From Chthoniobacterales bacterium (GTDB lineage: Bacteria; Verrucomicrobiota; Verrucomicrobiia; Chthoniobacterales; UBA10450): DNA of 39,493 nucleotides. This document shows positions 15,685 through 23,874 of this stretch, piece by piece. The stretch lies in assembly GCA_013815325.1 (NCBI GenBank), contig JACDGM010000040.1, positions 1-39,493 of the forward strand. Direction: 5' to 3'. The notes beneath the pieces are model-generated. The model saw only the letters and a program-made list of their open reading frames with translations. It did not search any database and was not told where the DNA came from. Position numbers and translations under genes: made by a program. Every line of letters begins with the position of its first letter. Position 1 is the first letter of the stretch.

Positions 15685-16392
15685 ATGCTCGAACTCAGAG
15701 AGATCACCGTTAATTATGGCTCGATTGTCGCGCTCCACGAGATTTCGCTGAAGGTCGAGCAAGGCGACATCGTCACGTTGATCGGCGCCAACGGCGCGGG
15801 AAAATCGACGACTTTGCGAACCATCTCTGGCCTCCTCAAACCGGGGCGCGGCAGCATCCTTTACGAAGGCGAGGAGATTGGCGGAGAACCGGCGCATAAA
15901 ATCGTCGCGCGCGGCCTCTCGCACGTTCCGGAAGGTCGCATGATTTTCGCCAACTTGAGCGTGCAGGAAAATCTCATGATGGGCGCTTACCTGCGCAAGG
16001 ATCGAGCGAAGTTGCGGAACGAATTCGACTATGTCTTCGGAATGTTCCCTCGTCTGCAAGAACGGTCGCGCCAGGTCGCGGGAACGCTTTCCGGCGGCGA
16101 ACAACAGATGCTCGCGATCGGCCGCGCGCTTATGAGCAAGCCGCGCTGCCTCATGCTCGATGAGCCGTCGTTAGGCATCGCCCCGATTTTAGTGAAGACG
16201 ATTTTCGAGAAGATTCGCGAAATCAACAAGTCGTTAGGGATTACCGTCCTGCTGGTGGAACAGAACGCCAACCTCGCGCTCGAAGTGTCGCACTACGGCT
16301 ACGTGCTCGAGACCGGCCGAATCATTTTGCACGATCGCTCCGAAGCGTTACGGGCGAACGAAAAGGTGAAAAGCGCCTACCTCGGGGGCTGA
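15685..16392 (+). CDS. livF: Branched-chain amino-acid ABC transporter ATPase LivF
   Basis: A 235-residue ATP-binding protein and last gene of the Liv operon. Walker A is GANGAGKST, the signature is LSGGEQQMLAIGRAL, and Walker B is CLMLDEPSLGIAP. The GLSHVPEGRMIFANLSVQENL stretch is typical of LivF. It starts immediately after the motif that supplies the livG stop. Two motif copies 63 bases apart (16169, 16232) both encode Ser-Leu-Gly. The operon end converges on the haloperoxidase gene, with no clear terminator in the 126 bases between. Confidence 0.95.
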   Translation: MLELREITVNYGSIVALHEISLKVEQGDIVTLIGANGAGKSTTLRTISGLLKPGRGSILYEGEEIGGEPAHKIVARGLSHVPEGRMIFANLSVQENLMMGAYLRKDRAKLRNEFDYVFGMFPRLQERSRQVAGTLSGGEQQMLAIGRALMSKPRCLMLDEPSLGIAPILVKTIFEKIREINKSLGITVLLVEQNANLALEVSHYGYVLETGRIILHDRSEALRANEKVKSAYLGG

Positions 16393-16518
16393 GCGATCTG
16401 CTATCCTAAACTCGATCGGTGAGCGATGACACTTGGCGCGCACTATCGCCGTGCGCTGCTCGGCATCGCGCATTGGCGACGGGTATCTGAGCAATGTTTC
16501 TCGCTTTCAGAACGACGC

Positions 16519-17706
16519 TTACGGCTTGCAGACCAACGCAGGATCCGGGCCCGCGCATGGGTCCGGCACCACTTTCGGATTCATCGTCGGAATCGGCGGC
16601 GGCACAATGTCGCCTGCGTTATTCCGGGTGAAAATCTTTGAAGCAACCATCTGGTCGATCACCAACTCGGCAACCGCCGTGCCGACCTCCCGTCCGAATG
16701 TATGATCGGTGCGCCAATGCACGCCCGCCCAAAGCCGCGCCATGCCGATGTTGTCCGCCATTCTCTCCAGCTCCTCTTTCCACTTCGGAAAAAAGCGGCT
16801 CAGGTAACGCGCAGCGGATGCGCTATACGTACTATGGCCGGAGGGGTAAGCCGGATGCCGCGGCGTGCCCGGGCTGGGATAGCCGGTCCAGCGCGGATTG
16901 TGCGGCGGAGTTGGATCCAGCGGGAGCAAGTCGATGACTTGTCTTTCGGGCGTCTCCTGCTCGCCGCGATGCGGATGCTTTGCGCGGACGCCAAACGGGA
17001 ATCCCCGCCGCGGCCCATCTGCCGAATTCGTGCTATTCGTGACGCGGTCGAAGAGCACGTCGAGTTTGTTGTAACACTCCCAAGGCCGAAGCCGGTACTG
17101 GATGCCCGCGCCCCCACGCCATTTGTAAAACCAGGCTGCTCCCAGTGCGCTCGCGATCGTCACGTGTAAGCCAGCCCAGATCACGGCCTGTCGCGGCGGC
17201 GAAAATCCCGGTGCCTCACTAAGGATAAAATCCAGTGCGAGTTGGAATGAGAGACCCGGCGTTTCGCCCTCAAAGTACCGCGCCAACTCGCGTCCGGACG
17301 CGATCACCGGCGACGCCGTTCCGCGCGCCGTATTGACTACCGCGCCGAACGGTTGCGGGCGCAGCCCGAGAAACAAACTTAACGGCATACGCTCGCGCTG
17401 CGCCTCCATCGTGGGCAGATGGCAGGGCGCATGGCCAATCATCCCGGGCTCGTCGCGCAACCGCGCCATTTCGATGAGTTCCTGCAGTTCGCGTTTCTGT
17501 CTATCGCCATCGGTCGGGAACTTTGCAGGAGCCGGGATCGCAGCTTGCAGTTGCGTCGTCGTGATCATCCGCAGGTCCAGGCAGTCGAGAAAATGACTCG
17601 CGCCGGGTTCGACCTGCGGGCCATGGAGATTGTAGTCGTCGGTGCAATACGGCGCGGGTGACGCCGCGATTGCGTTGTGTGTCGCTGGGGCTTTCGAGAA
17701 GTCCAT
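16519..17706 (-). CDS. Vanadium-dependent haloperoxidase / PAP2-like protein
   Basis: A 395-residue protein of the vanadium chloroperoxidase and PAP2 phosphatase superfamily. The oxyanion/vanadate-binding residues are in place: K195 and R207-P208 in the first block, PSGH at 288-291, and R324 with G328-V-H330 and D334 in the last block (MARLWAGVHWRTDHTFGRE). The length and the GVHWRTDHTFGRE form favour a haloperoxidase-like rather than a lipid phosphatase member. I see no clear signal peptide in the chosen N-terminus, which may be imperfectly placed; the ATG at 17706 is preceded by GGAACC. It lies in a long stretch (16239-20219) with no motif copy. Confidence 0.85.
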   Translation of the reverse strand: MDFSKAPATHNAIAASPAPYCTDDYNLHGPQVEPGASHFLDCLDLRMITTTQLQAAIPAPAKFPTDGDRQKRELQELIEMARLRDEPGMIGHAPCHLPTMEAQRERMPLSLFLGLRPQPFGAVVNTARGTASPVIASGRELARYFEGETPGLSFQLALDFILSEAPGFSPPRQAVIWAGLHVTIASALGAAWFYKWRGGAGIQYRLRPWECYNKLDVLFDRVTNSTNSADGPRRGFPFGVRAKHPHRGEQETPERQVIDLLPLDPTPPHNPRWTGYPSPGTPRHPAYPSGHSTYSASAARYLSRFFPKWKEELERMADNIGMARLWAGVHWRTDHTFGREVGTAVAELVIDQMVASKIFTRNNAGDIVPPPIPTMNPKVVPDPCAGPDPALVCKP

Positions 17707-18012
17707 TTAGGTTCCTTTCGTTTGCTGGTTTTTTTGGTTTTCGACCGGCCTCGTGCAGGAGTTCGCTCGCCGCGCGATGCGGATCTGAAAATTTTCTGTC
17801 GCGCTCGAATTCCGTCGCGAGCGGGCGCGCCCTAACTTGAAATGACTGAATCTTTTCACGAGTCGCCATGTGAATCACGATCCTAGTGCGACGATTCAGC
17901 GCATCCGCTTTGCATTAGCAAGTACGAATTTGCCCCGCCCCATGCACTCGATGGGCTTCCACTGAACGTCGGTTCCCGGGTCAAACCGCTTCGCGGTTTA
18001 AAGCATCGAGGC
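17707..18012. other. Intergenic region with a hairpin
   Basis: A minus-strand frame in 17707-17878 (beginning MATREKIQSFQV) has no recognised homology and runs out of frame into the haloperoxidase gene. A stem-loop AAACCGC-TTC-GCGGTTT is present at about 17984-18000, downstream of the DUF4912 gene. Without a T-run it is a weak terminator candidate for that gene. Confidence 0.4.
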
Positions 18013-18855
18013 CTATCGTCGGCTGGTTCCGCCGGAACTCGCTCCGCCCCAACTCCCGCTGGCGAAATGTTCCCCGAGCTGTTTCCACCGTTCAAGTTTT
18101 TCCGGTGACGGAATCCATTGCCTAGGATCCCGCTTCACTGTTTGCAAGAGCGCCGCAAGTTCCGGTGGACGGACTCCGTCCAAGCAAAAATCGGCCTCCG
18201 CATCCCCCACCGCTGCAGCGGTGTCGATCAGTTTCGACCACTCCACCTCCGACATCGACGCTTGCAACGTCCGCGCTTCAGCCTGCATTCTGGAAACCGA
18301 TTCCGCGAGCGTCTGCCTGGCCATGGGCCTGGCCCGGAAGATGTCGATTAAACGCTGGAAACTGAGATGAAACGGCAGGGTCGCGAAGTCCGCCGCAAGG
18401 TCGTCGGACATTGCCGCTGCCGGAGTTTCTGCCGAGCCGGAATGCACCACCATCCTCCATTCGCTGCCTTCGAAACAACCCAACTCGCAAGTGTAGCGCG
18501 TGGCCGGTGAGCTTACGTCCACAAAGGCGAACCCAAGCGCCGGGTCGATCTCCGTAGTTTTGGCCTCCCTCCCATCTTCGCCGAGCACGCGCAAGTGCAG
18601 CTTGCGCCGACTCGATCCATCGCCTACGCAACGCTCGGCCCAGTCGTGGTTCCAATAGACAAATAGGGATTTCGGATCGCGCGCGAGAATGTAGAGCGAT
18701 TCCTCGCTCGCTGGGCCGGATATCTTATCAATGCCCATTGCCGTTGCAGCGGCCGCTCTTCTGTGGCCGCGATAGGATTTCACCACCGGCTTTTCTGAAA
18801 TCCAGAAACCCTCTTCAGCCTCTGCGGCAGGTTTTTGAGCTTCGGGCTCTTTCAT
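18013..18855 (-). CDS. DUF4912 domain protein
   Basis: A 280-residue soluble protein. After a charged, low-complexity N-terminus, residues of about 50-150 match DUF4912 (ESLYILARDPKSLFVYWNH, later FAFVDVSSPATRYTCELGCF). The C-terminal part is helical and Gln/Glu-rich. DUF4912 has no firm biochemical role. In other genomes it appears with carbohydrate-related genes, but nothing here supports that. The ATG at 18855 is the natural start. No motif copies lie in it. Confidence 0.75.
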   Translation of the reverse strand: MKEPEAQKPAAEAEEGFWISEKPVVKSYRGHRRAAAATAMGIDKISGPASEESLYILARDPKSLFVYWNHDWAERCVGDGSSRRKLHLRVLGEDGREAKTTEIDPALGFAFVDVSSPATRYTCELGCFEGSEWRMVVHSGSAETPAAAMSDDLAADFATLPFHLSFQRLIDIFRARPMARQTLAESVSRMQAEARTLQASMSEVEWSKLIDTAAAVGDAEADFCLDGVRPPELAALLQTVKRDPRQWIPSPEKLERWKQLGEHFASGSWGGASSGGTSRR

Positions 18856-19001
18856 GGTGAGATCGGGCAGGTGCGCTGCACTAATAGCCTACGGCGCTAA
18901 ACCGACAAGTGAATTACCGAGTGGCAATTCTCGATCGTGATTTATCACCTCGCTTAACCACCGCTACTGGCGCGGCCGCCTTCTCCGGCTAAAGTTCGGG
19001 G

Positions 19002-20225
19002 ATGCTTTCCGAAACCATCGAGCTGCGCGGCCACATTATTGATTCCTTGATTTTGCCGAAGGTGCTCGACGAGATTATTACCCACGGCGGCAGCTTTAAA
19101 ATCGGCGAAATTCGGATCGGTGAGGCCCGCACCGATCAGAGTTTTGCCCGGATCGAAGTGACCGGCCCGTCCGCGGAGGAGCTCGATGATCTTATCCTGC
19201 GCTTGCGGCAACACGGCGCGGAGGTGCAGGAAAAGAAAAGCGTGCAACTGGCCGCCGCGCCGGCCGATGGCGTTTTTCCGGAGCACTTTTATGTCACCAC
19301 GAATCGGCAGACTTTCGCGCAGTTCGACAACGGTGAAGTGCAAGTGCAGCCCGCCCTGATGGACAGCGCGATCGTGATCGACCGGGCCGCCAGGACCGCG
19401 ACCGCGACGAAATTTTACGGCGTCAAAAAAGGGCAGGAGGTGGTCGTGGGTCATCAGGGAATCCGCGTCCTTCCGCTGCAGCGTTCGACGACGCGGACCG
19501 ACGCTTTCGAGTTCATGGCGAGCAACGTTTCGATCGAGAAGCCGAAGACGGTAATGATCCGCGAGATGGCGCGCGAATTTCAACGGGCCAAAGCGGAGAA
19601 CGGCAAAATTCTCGTCGTAGGCGGGCCCGCCATCGTCCACACCGGAGCGGCTGAGCATTTTGAGAAACTTATCGAGTGGGGCTACGTCAACCTGCTCTTC
19701 GCTGGGAACGCGCTCGCAGCGCACGACATTGAAAACGCGCTCTTCGGGACGTCGTTGGGCGTGTTTCTGGAGAAGGGTTCGCTGGCCGAGGCGGGCCACG
19801 AAAATCACATGCGCGCGATCAACGCCATTCGCAGCGCCGGCGGCATTCGCGCCGCCGTCAAGAGCGGTCTGCTCACAAGCGGCATCATGTATTCGTGCGT
19901 GAAGAACGGAATTGATTTCGTCCTCGCCGGGTCCATTCGCGACGACGGTCCGCTGCCGGACGTCATCACCGATGCGCTCGAAGCGCAGCGCGCGATGCGC
20001 GCAAAGCTCGAAGGCGTCACCATTGCCGTGATGATGGGCACGATGCTGCACTCGATCGCGGTCGGGAATTTATTGCCGGCGAGCGTGAAGACGATCTGCG
20101 TCGACATCAATCCCGGCGTGGTGACGAAACTGGCGGATCGCGGGACGTTTCAAGCTATCGGGTTGGTGACCGATATCGAGCCGTTCCTGCGCGAGTTGAC
20201 CGACTACATCGCGCAGACTCGTTAG
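19002..20225 (+). CDS. TIGR00300 family protein (LOR/SDH-like, ornithine cyclodeaminase type)
   Basis: A 407-residue protein with the N-terminal LOR/SDH-like domain (MLSETIELRGHIIDSLILPKVLDEI) and a Rossmann-like second half (GKILVVGGPAIVHTGAAEHF, HDIENALFGTSLG). The family includes an archaeal ornithine cyclodeaminase and the C-terminal half of cyanobacterial AgrE/ArgZ, which takes ornithine to proline and ammonia. The next gene, 8 bases downstream, resembles the other half of that fusion, so an arginine-to-ornithine-to-proline route is likely. The stop codon TAG at 20223-20225 is supplied by a TCGTTAGGC motif. The family match is strong; the reaction is inferred from the neighbour. Confidence 0.88.
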   Translation: MLSETIELRGHIIDSLILPKVLDEIITHGGSFKIGEIRIGEARTDQSFARIEVTGPSAEELDDLILRLRQHGAEVQEKKSVQLAAAPADGVFPEHFYVTTNRQTFAQFDNGEVQVQPALMDSAIVIDRAARTATATKFYGVKKGQEVVVGHQGIRVLPLQRSTTRTDAFEFMASNVSIEKPKTVMIREMAREFQRAKAENGKILVVGGPAIVHTGAAEHFEKLIEWGYVNLLFAGNALAAHDIENALFGTSLGVFLEKGSLAEAGHENHMRAINAIRSAGGIRAAVKSGLLTSGIMYSCVKNGIDFVLAGSIRDDGPLPDVITDALEAQRAMRAKLEGVTIAVMMGTMLHSIAVGNLLPASVKTICVDINPGVVTKLADRGTFQAIGLVTDIEPFLRELTDYIAQTR

Positions 20226-20233
20226 GCGAATTT

Positions 20234-21040
20234 ATGCGAAAATTGCTCCTCTGCGCGCCGGATCACTACGGCATCGAATACGAGATCAATCCCTGGATGA
20301 GTCGCGCGCGCGGCGCGGATACTCCCGTCGTGCAGGCGCAGTGGCGCGGGCTGCACGAGAAGCTGCTGAGCCTCGGTTGCGACGTCCACCTCATCCCCGG
20401 CGTGCCGCGGCTTCCCGACATGGTCTTCACTGCGAACGCCGGGTTGACGGTGGGGAAGAAATTCATCCCGAGCAATTTTCGCCACGAGGAACGTGCGGGC
20501 GAAGCTGCCTTCTTCGCGACCTGGATGGAAGAGCGCGGCTACGAAATTGTTTGGCTGCCCAAGGATCAGTTCTTCGAGGGGGAAGGTGACGCGCTCTTTG
20601 CGGGCGACGCGCTTTTTTGCGGCTACAAATTTCGCACCGACGTCAACTCTCACCGGGCCGTCGCCGAAATTCTGAATTGTCTCGTCATTTCCGTCGAGCT
20701 GGTCGATCCGCGCTTTTACCACATTGATACCTGCTTCTGTCCGCTGACGGATGGCGGTGCGGTTTGGTTTCCAGCGGCCTTCGATGAATACGGCCAACGC
20801 ACGATTCGCGATCATGTGCCGAATCTGATCGACGTCGTGGAGGCGGAAGCGGCGCATTTTTCCTGTAATGCGGTCGTCTTGGAGCGTGAAGTCGTGCTGC
20901 CGGAAGGGGCGCCGCAACTCATGAATTCCCTACGCGACCGCGGCTATAATTGTCATTCGCTGCCGATGACCGAATTCCTGAAAGCGGGCGGCGCGTGCAA
21001 GTGCCTAACGATGTTCATGCCGCAGCGAGAAACGGTGTGA
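20234..21040 (+). CDS. Arginine dihydrolase-like protein (amidinotransferase superfamily)
   Basis: A 268-residue guanidine-modifying enzyme fold. Candidate catalytic residues fall at positions close to those I recall for cyanobacterial ArgZ (N22, N71, E118, H168, C264): N19 in EINPWM, N68 in FTANAG, E117 in EGEGD, H163 in YHIDTCF, and C255 or C257 near the C-terminus (AGGACKCLTMF). ArgZ hydrolyses arginine to ornithine, CO2 and two ammonia. The preceding gene encodes the TIGR00300 half of the cyanobacterial fusion, in reversed order. Dimethylarginine dimethylaminohydrolase is a less likely alternative. The ATG at 20234 directly follows the upstream stop. A motif copy (21004) encodes Leu-Thr beside the catalytic Cys. 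Confidence 0.82.
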   Translation: MRKLLLCAPDHYGIEYEINPWMSRARGADTPVVQAQWRGLHEKLLSLGCDVHLIPGVPRLPDMVFTANAGLTVGKKFIPSNFRHEERAGEAAFFATWMEERGYEIVWLPKDQFFEGEGDALFAGDALFCGYKFRTDVNSHRAVAEILNCLVISVELVDPRFYHIDTCFCPLTDGGAVWFPAAFDEYGQRTIRDHVPNLIDVVEAEAAHFSCNAVVLEREVVLPEGAPQLMNSLRDRGYNCHSLPMTEFLKAGGACKCLTMFMPQRETV

Positions 21041-21060
21041 TCAGTCTCGCGGTTCTCTCC

Positions 21061-21205
21061 GGTAGCGCATGCGTCTCGCGTGCTGGTTGCGCTGTTACGG
21101 CGCGACGAACTTTTCTGATCCCGTGGCGGTCAGGACGTGGCTGGCGCTCTAGAAAGTTCGCGACAGTGGAACACCGTCGCCAGCACGCGAGACGCATGCG
21201 CTACC
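21061..21205. repeat. Inverted-repeat element A (26-bp perfect arms)
   Basis: The arms at 21061-21086 and 21180-21205 are perfectly complementary over 26 bases, with 93 bases between them. Both arms contain GCATGCGTCTCGCG or its complement. The interior holds a second partial pairing (GAACTTTTCT with AGAAAGTTC). The structure suggests a non-autonomous, MITE-like element with no ORF. A diverged copy lies at 23179-23309. Confidence 0.85.
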
Positions 21206-21259
21206 CGGAGCCGTAGTCCGTGAGCCTTGGGGTCCAGAGCACGGGCCAGCGCGCATCTG

Positions 21260-23026
21260 TTAACATTCTCGCTCGAGCTTCTTCCGCAGCTCGTGCTCGA
21301 TTTTGCCTAACGGCAGGCAATTAACGACGTCGCTTTTACTGAGCCAGCCTTTGCGCGCTACGCCGACGCCGAACCAGAGTTCCTGCAGTTTTTCGACACC
21401 GTGCGCGTCGGGATTGATGACGCATTTCACTCCCTTTTCTTTCGCCAACGGCCACCAGCGCCAATCCAGATCGAGCCGTTTGGGAGCGGCGTTGATCTCG
21501 ATCCAGGTGCCGGTTTCCGCCGCCGACTCGATGATGGCGGGAATGTTGACGGCGTAAGCATCGCGCTTCAGCAAAAGCCGGCCGGTCGGATGCGCGAGGA
21601 AAGTGACGTGCGGGTTGCTCATCGCGCGGATGATGCGGTTCGTCATTTCCGCTTCCGACGATTGAAAACCTGAATGGATGGATGCCACGACGTAATCGAG
21701 TTCGCCTAACGTGTCGTCGTCGAAATCAAGCGAGCCGTCGCGCAGAATGTCACACTCGACTCCGGCAAAAAGCCGGAAACCATCAAACCCTTCGTTCAAT
21801 TTGCGAATCGCCGCGACCTGCGCACGGAGTCGCGTGCTGTCGAGGCCGCCGGCCTGGATCGAACTACGACTGTGATCCGCGATGCCGAGGTATTGCAGCC
21901 CAAGCTCCTGGGCGGCAGCGGCCATTTCCTCAAGTGAGTTGCGGCCATCGCTCGCCTTCGTGTGGCAATGGAAGGTGCCGCGCAAATTATCCGGCTCGAG
22001 CAAACGCGGCAGGCGCCCTTCCGCCGCGGCTTCAATTTCGCCGCAGTTTTCACGCAACTCCGGCGGCACAAAATCGAGCCCGAGCGCGCGGTATAGCTCG
22101 GCCTCTTCCAGGACCTGCGGGATTTCCGCCGCCGGCTTTTTTTTACTCGCCGCGACCTCGGCCGGCGCGAGCCGGTATTCGTTCAGCGTCCAACCCTGCT
22201 GCAAGGCGCGGGTGCGCAGGACGATGTTGTGTTCCTTGCTGCCGGTGAAGTAGCCGAGCGCGAATGGGTATTCGGCGCCGCTAACGACGCGCAAATCCGC
22301 CTGAATGCCGGAGCGCAGCCGGACGCTGGTTTTGGTCGCGCCGCGCGCGATCACGCTTTCGACAAGCGGATGCCTTACGAAAAATTCGGTGATCGCAGCC
22401 GATTTTTTGGTCGCGACAATGAAATCGAGATCGCGCACGATTTCCTTCCGGCGTCGATAACTTCCGGCCGCGCTCACGCGGAGCGCATCGGGATGCTGGC
22501 GCAGATCGTTCTGCAACTGCTCTGCCTCTCCCGCGACCGCACCAAGCTGAAAACTGCCGGTATGCTTCGCGCGCTCGGCGATGGTTTTCGCCAGCTTCTC
22601 CTGCGTCGTTTTGCCAAACCCGGGCAACTCTGCCACTCGTCCGTCGGTGCACGCTTGCGCGAGATCGGCGATCGAGTTGATCTGCAGTTTTTCGTAGAGC
22701 GCCTTGATCTTTTTCGCGCCCAGACCCGGCAACGAAAACAGCTCGAGAATCTGCTCGGGAAACTGCGCGCGCAGTTCGTCGTAGAATTTTGACGACCCGG
22801 TTAGGATCAGTTCGCTGATTTTACCGGCAATCGCCTTACCGACGCCAGGTATTTCTTCGAGCCGATTTTCTTCCGCCAATTCGCGCAGGTTGCCGCCCCA
22901 AGTTTCCATTGAGCGGGCGGCATTGGTGTAGGCGCGAATCTTAAATGGATTCTCTTCCTGCAATTCGAGGAGCGTCGCGATTGTCTCGAGAACGTCGACG
23001 ACCTGCTCCTTTTTCAGCGGCTGCAC
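21260..23026 (-). CDS. polX: DNA polymerase X family protein with PHP domain
   Basis: A protein of about 588 residues with the bacterial PolX layout: an 8-kDa and helix-hairpin-helix region (EEIPGVGKAIAGKI, LFSLPGLGAKKIKAL), a Pol beta-like palm with GSYRR at 188-192 and catalytic Asp at D199, D201 and D243, and a C-terminal PHP domain starting HCHTKASDG (352-360) with metal-binding His/Asp/Glu. Such enzymes fill short gaps in base-excision repair, and the PHP part is a 3'-5' exonuclease or phosphatase. The start is GTG at 23026, in PVQPLKKEQVVDV. The reading frame is open to 23218, but that extension runs into repeat element B and is not family sequence. It is flanked by two related repeats. 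Confidence 0.92.
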   Translation of the reverse strand: MQPLKKEQVVDVLETIATLLELQEENPFKIRAYTNAARSMETWGGNLRELAEENRLEEIPGVGKAIAGKISELILTGSSKFYDELRAQFPEQILELFSLPGLGAKKIKALYEKLQINSIADLAQACTDGRVAELPGFGKTTQEKLAKTIAERAKHTGSFQLGAVAGEAEQLQNDLRQHPDALRVSAAGSYRRRKEIVRDLDFIVATKKSAAITEFFVRHPLVESVIARGATKTSVRLRSGIQADLRVVSGAEYPFALGYFTGSKEHNIVLRTRALQQGWTLNEYRLAPAEVAASKKKPAAEIPQVLEEAELYRALGLDFVPPELRENCGEIEAAAEGRLPRLLEPDNLRGTFHCHTKASDGRNSLEEMAAAAQELGLQYLGIADHSRSSIQAGGLDSTRLRAQVAAIRKLNEGFDGFRLFAGVECDILRDGSLDFDDDTLGELDYVVASIHSGFQSSEAEMTNRIIRAMSNPHVTFLAHPTGRLLLKRDAYAVNIPAIIESAAETGTWIEINAAPKRLDLDWRWWPLAKEKGVKCVINPDAHGVEKLQELWFGVGVARKGWLSKSDVVNCLPLGKIEHELRKKLEREC

Positions 23027-23178
23027 AGGAAATAGTTGCGCGGAAAGTTCGGCGCGTCGATTGCTTCCGCGCGTCGTGTGAGTGCCCGCCTGGCAGGCCA
23101 ACGCTACGACGCCTCCGAAGATGGGGACCGAGCTTGGAATGGCTAATGAGGCCAAATCGCCTTGGAGTTTGTCACGCC

Positions 23179-23309
23179 GGTAGCGCGTGCGTCCCGCGTG
23201 CGCGCGAAAACGTCCCACGTTCGCGTCCTTTTCTCTTGTGCGCGGCCACTCTTTGCGCCCGATAACGCAGAGGAAAGTTCGCCGCAGTCAAACACCGCGA
23301 CCAGGACGG
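23179..23309. repeat. Inverted-repeat element B (diverged copy of element A)
   Basis: GGTAGCGCGTGCGTCCCGCG (23179-23198) matches the left arm of element A with about two changes, and the AAAGTTCGC...AACACCG...CCAG stretch near 23273-23304 matches the right interior of A. The right arm is eroded. Together with A it brackets polX. The interval also contains a CGCGGTT-TTG-AACCGCG hairpin just beyond, at about 23322-23338. Confidence 0.7.
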
Positions 23310-23393
23310 CAATCGACCACCGCGCGGTTTTGAACCGCGTCATCTCCGCCGGCTTGTGGCGCGCCGCACCTTGGGAGTGCGTATACAAAAAAT

Positions 23394-23425
23394 GAGCCGC
23401 TTACGGACACAACCGCAAGCGGCTC
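23394..23425 (-). terminator. Intrinsic terminator of the peptide operon
   Basis: A stem of GAGCCGCTT/AAGCGGCTC plus CGG/CCG, with one unpaired base on each side, encloses a 6-base loop. On the minus strand it is followed by ATTTTTTG, which gives a strong rho-independent terminator 73 bases after the last peptide gene. On the plus strand the tail is only TTTGACTTT, so it acts mainly for the minus-strand genes. Confidence 0.85.
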
Positions 23426-23497
23426 TTTGACTTTGCCTAACCAGGGAGTGGACTGCCGCGCGGGGTTGGACCGCGGACCGGCTGTGCGAATTACTCC

Positions 23498-23683
23498 TTA
23501 GAGGAGGTTGCGTCCGCCGCCGCTGTTGGCGCTACTACCGCCTTTGGAATCGGCCGAGCGGCCGCCGCCCCGGTTCGCCGCTGAACCACCCTGGCTGTTG
23601 GTTTGACGAGCTACGCCGCCTTTGGCGTCCTTGGAGGGTTTGAGGTCACGCACTTTCACTTCTTTTTTCTTTTCAGTAGCCAT
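23498..23683 (-). CDS. Small GG-leader peptide 1 (Gly/Ser/Asn-rich core)
   Basis: A 61-residue peptide. Residues 1-23 form a charged leader ending in VRDLKPSKDAKGG, a double-glycine motif of the kind cut by C39 peptidases. The 38-residue remainder is hydrophilic and Gly/Ser/Asn/Arg-rich. It contains two 11-residue repeats, GGSAANRGGGR (32-42) and GGSSANSGGGR (48-58), offset by 16 residues, and ends in NLL. Cys is absent, so no disulfide or lanthionine is possible. The ATG at 23683 follows peptide 2 after 5 bases, and its AAGGAAA ribosome site overlaps the end of peptide 2, so the two are coupled. A C39 exporter is encoded in the same direction 2.8 kb upstream. The function of the mature peptide is unknown. 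Confidence 0.75.
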   Translation of the reverse strand: MATEKKKEVKVRDLKPSKDAKGGVARQTNSQGGSAANRGGGRSADSKGGSSANSGGGRNLL

Positions 23684-23688
23684 AATAA

Positions 23689-23874
23689 CTATTTCCTTTT
23701 TCTGTTTGTTGTTTGGTTGATGTCAGTCGCGCCGAAGAGCAATTGACGGCCGCCCGCGACGTTCCCTTTAGGGATCAGATCATCGAGCTTGATCAATTTT
23801 TCTTTGCTGCGTTTTAGCTTTTGAATCCCAGATTCGCCAGCTGACGCATTTTTTTTGTCCTTCGGCGTACTCAC
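23689..23874 (-). CDS. Small GG-leader peptide 2 (basic C-terminus)
   Basis: A 61-residue peptide starting at GTG 23874, with a good AGAGGAG ribosome site 7 bases upstream. A Lys-rich leader of 42 residues ends in KLDDLIPKGNVAGG (29-42). The predicted 19-residue core starts RQLLFGATD and ends in the basic NRKRK. The segment DLIPKGNVAGG has exactly the same spacing as DLKPSKDAKGG of peptide 1: Asp-Leu-x-Pro, five residues, Gly-Gly. That shared signal is the best evidence that both are substrates of one peptidase-transporter. No Cys is present. It is separated from the regulator gene by 214 bases, in which I find no good -24/-12 promoter. Confidence 0.75.
   Translation of the reverse strand: MSTPKDKKNASAGESGIQKLKRSKEKLIKLDDLIPKGNVAGGRQLLFGATDINQTTNRKRK

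Noticed and set aside
17707..17878. A minus-strand frame starting MATREKIQSFQV upstream of the haloperoxidase gene
   Set aside because: It continues out of frame into a well-supported gene and shows no recognisable domain.
18954..20051. A 365-codon minus-strand frame opposite the TIGR00300 gene
   Set aside because: The plus-strand protein is a full-length family match; the antisense frame is low-complexity His/Arg-rich shadow.
20234..21040. Agmatine deiminase (AguA) partner for the AguB at 7180
   Set aside because: Position and spacing of Asn, His and Cys residues and the TIGR00300 neighbour fit arginine dihydrolase better; it is also 12 kb away.
23027..23218. N-terminal extension of PolX
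   Set aside because: It overlaps repeat element B, lacks family sequence, and a GTG at 23026 gives the normal length.
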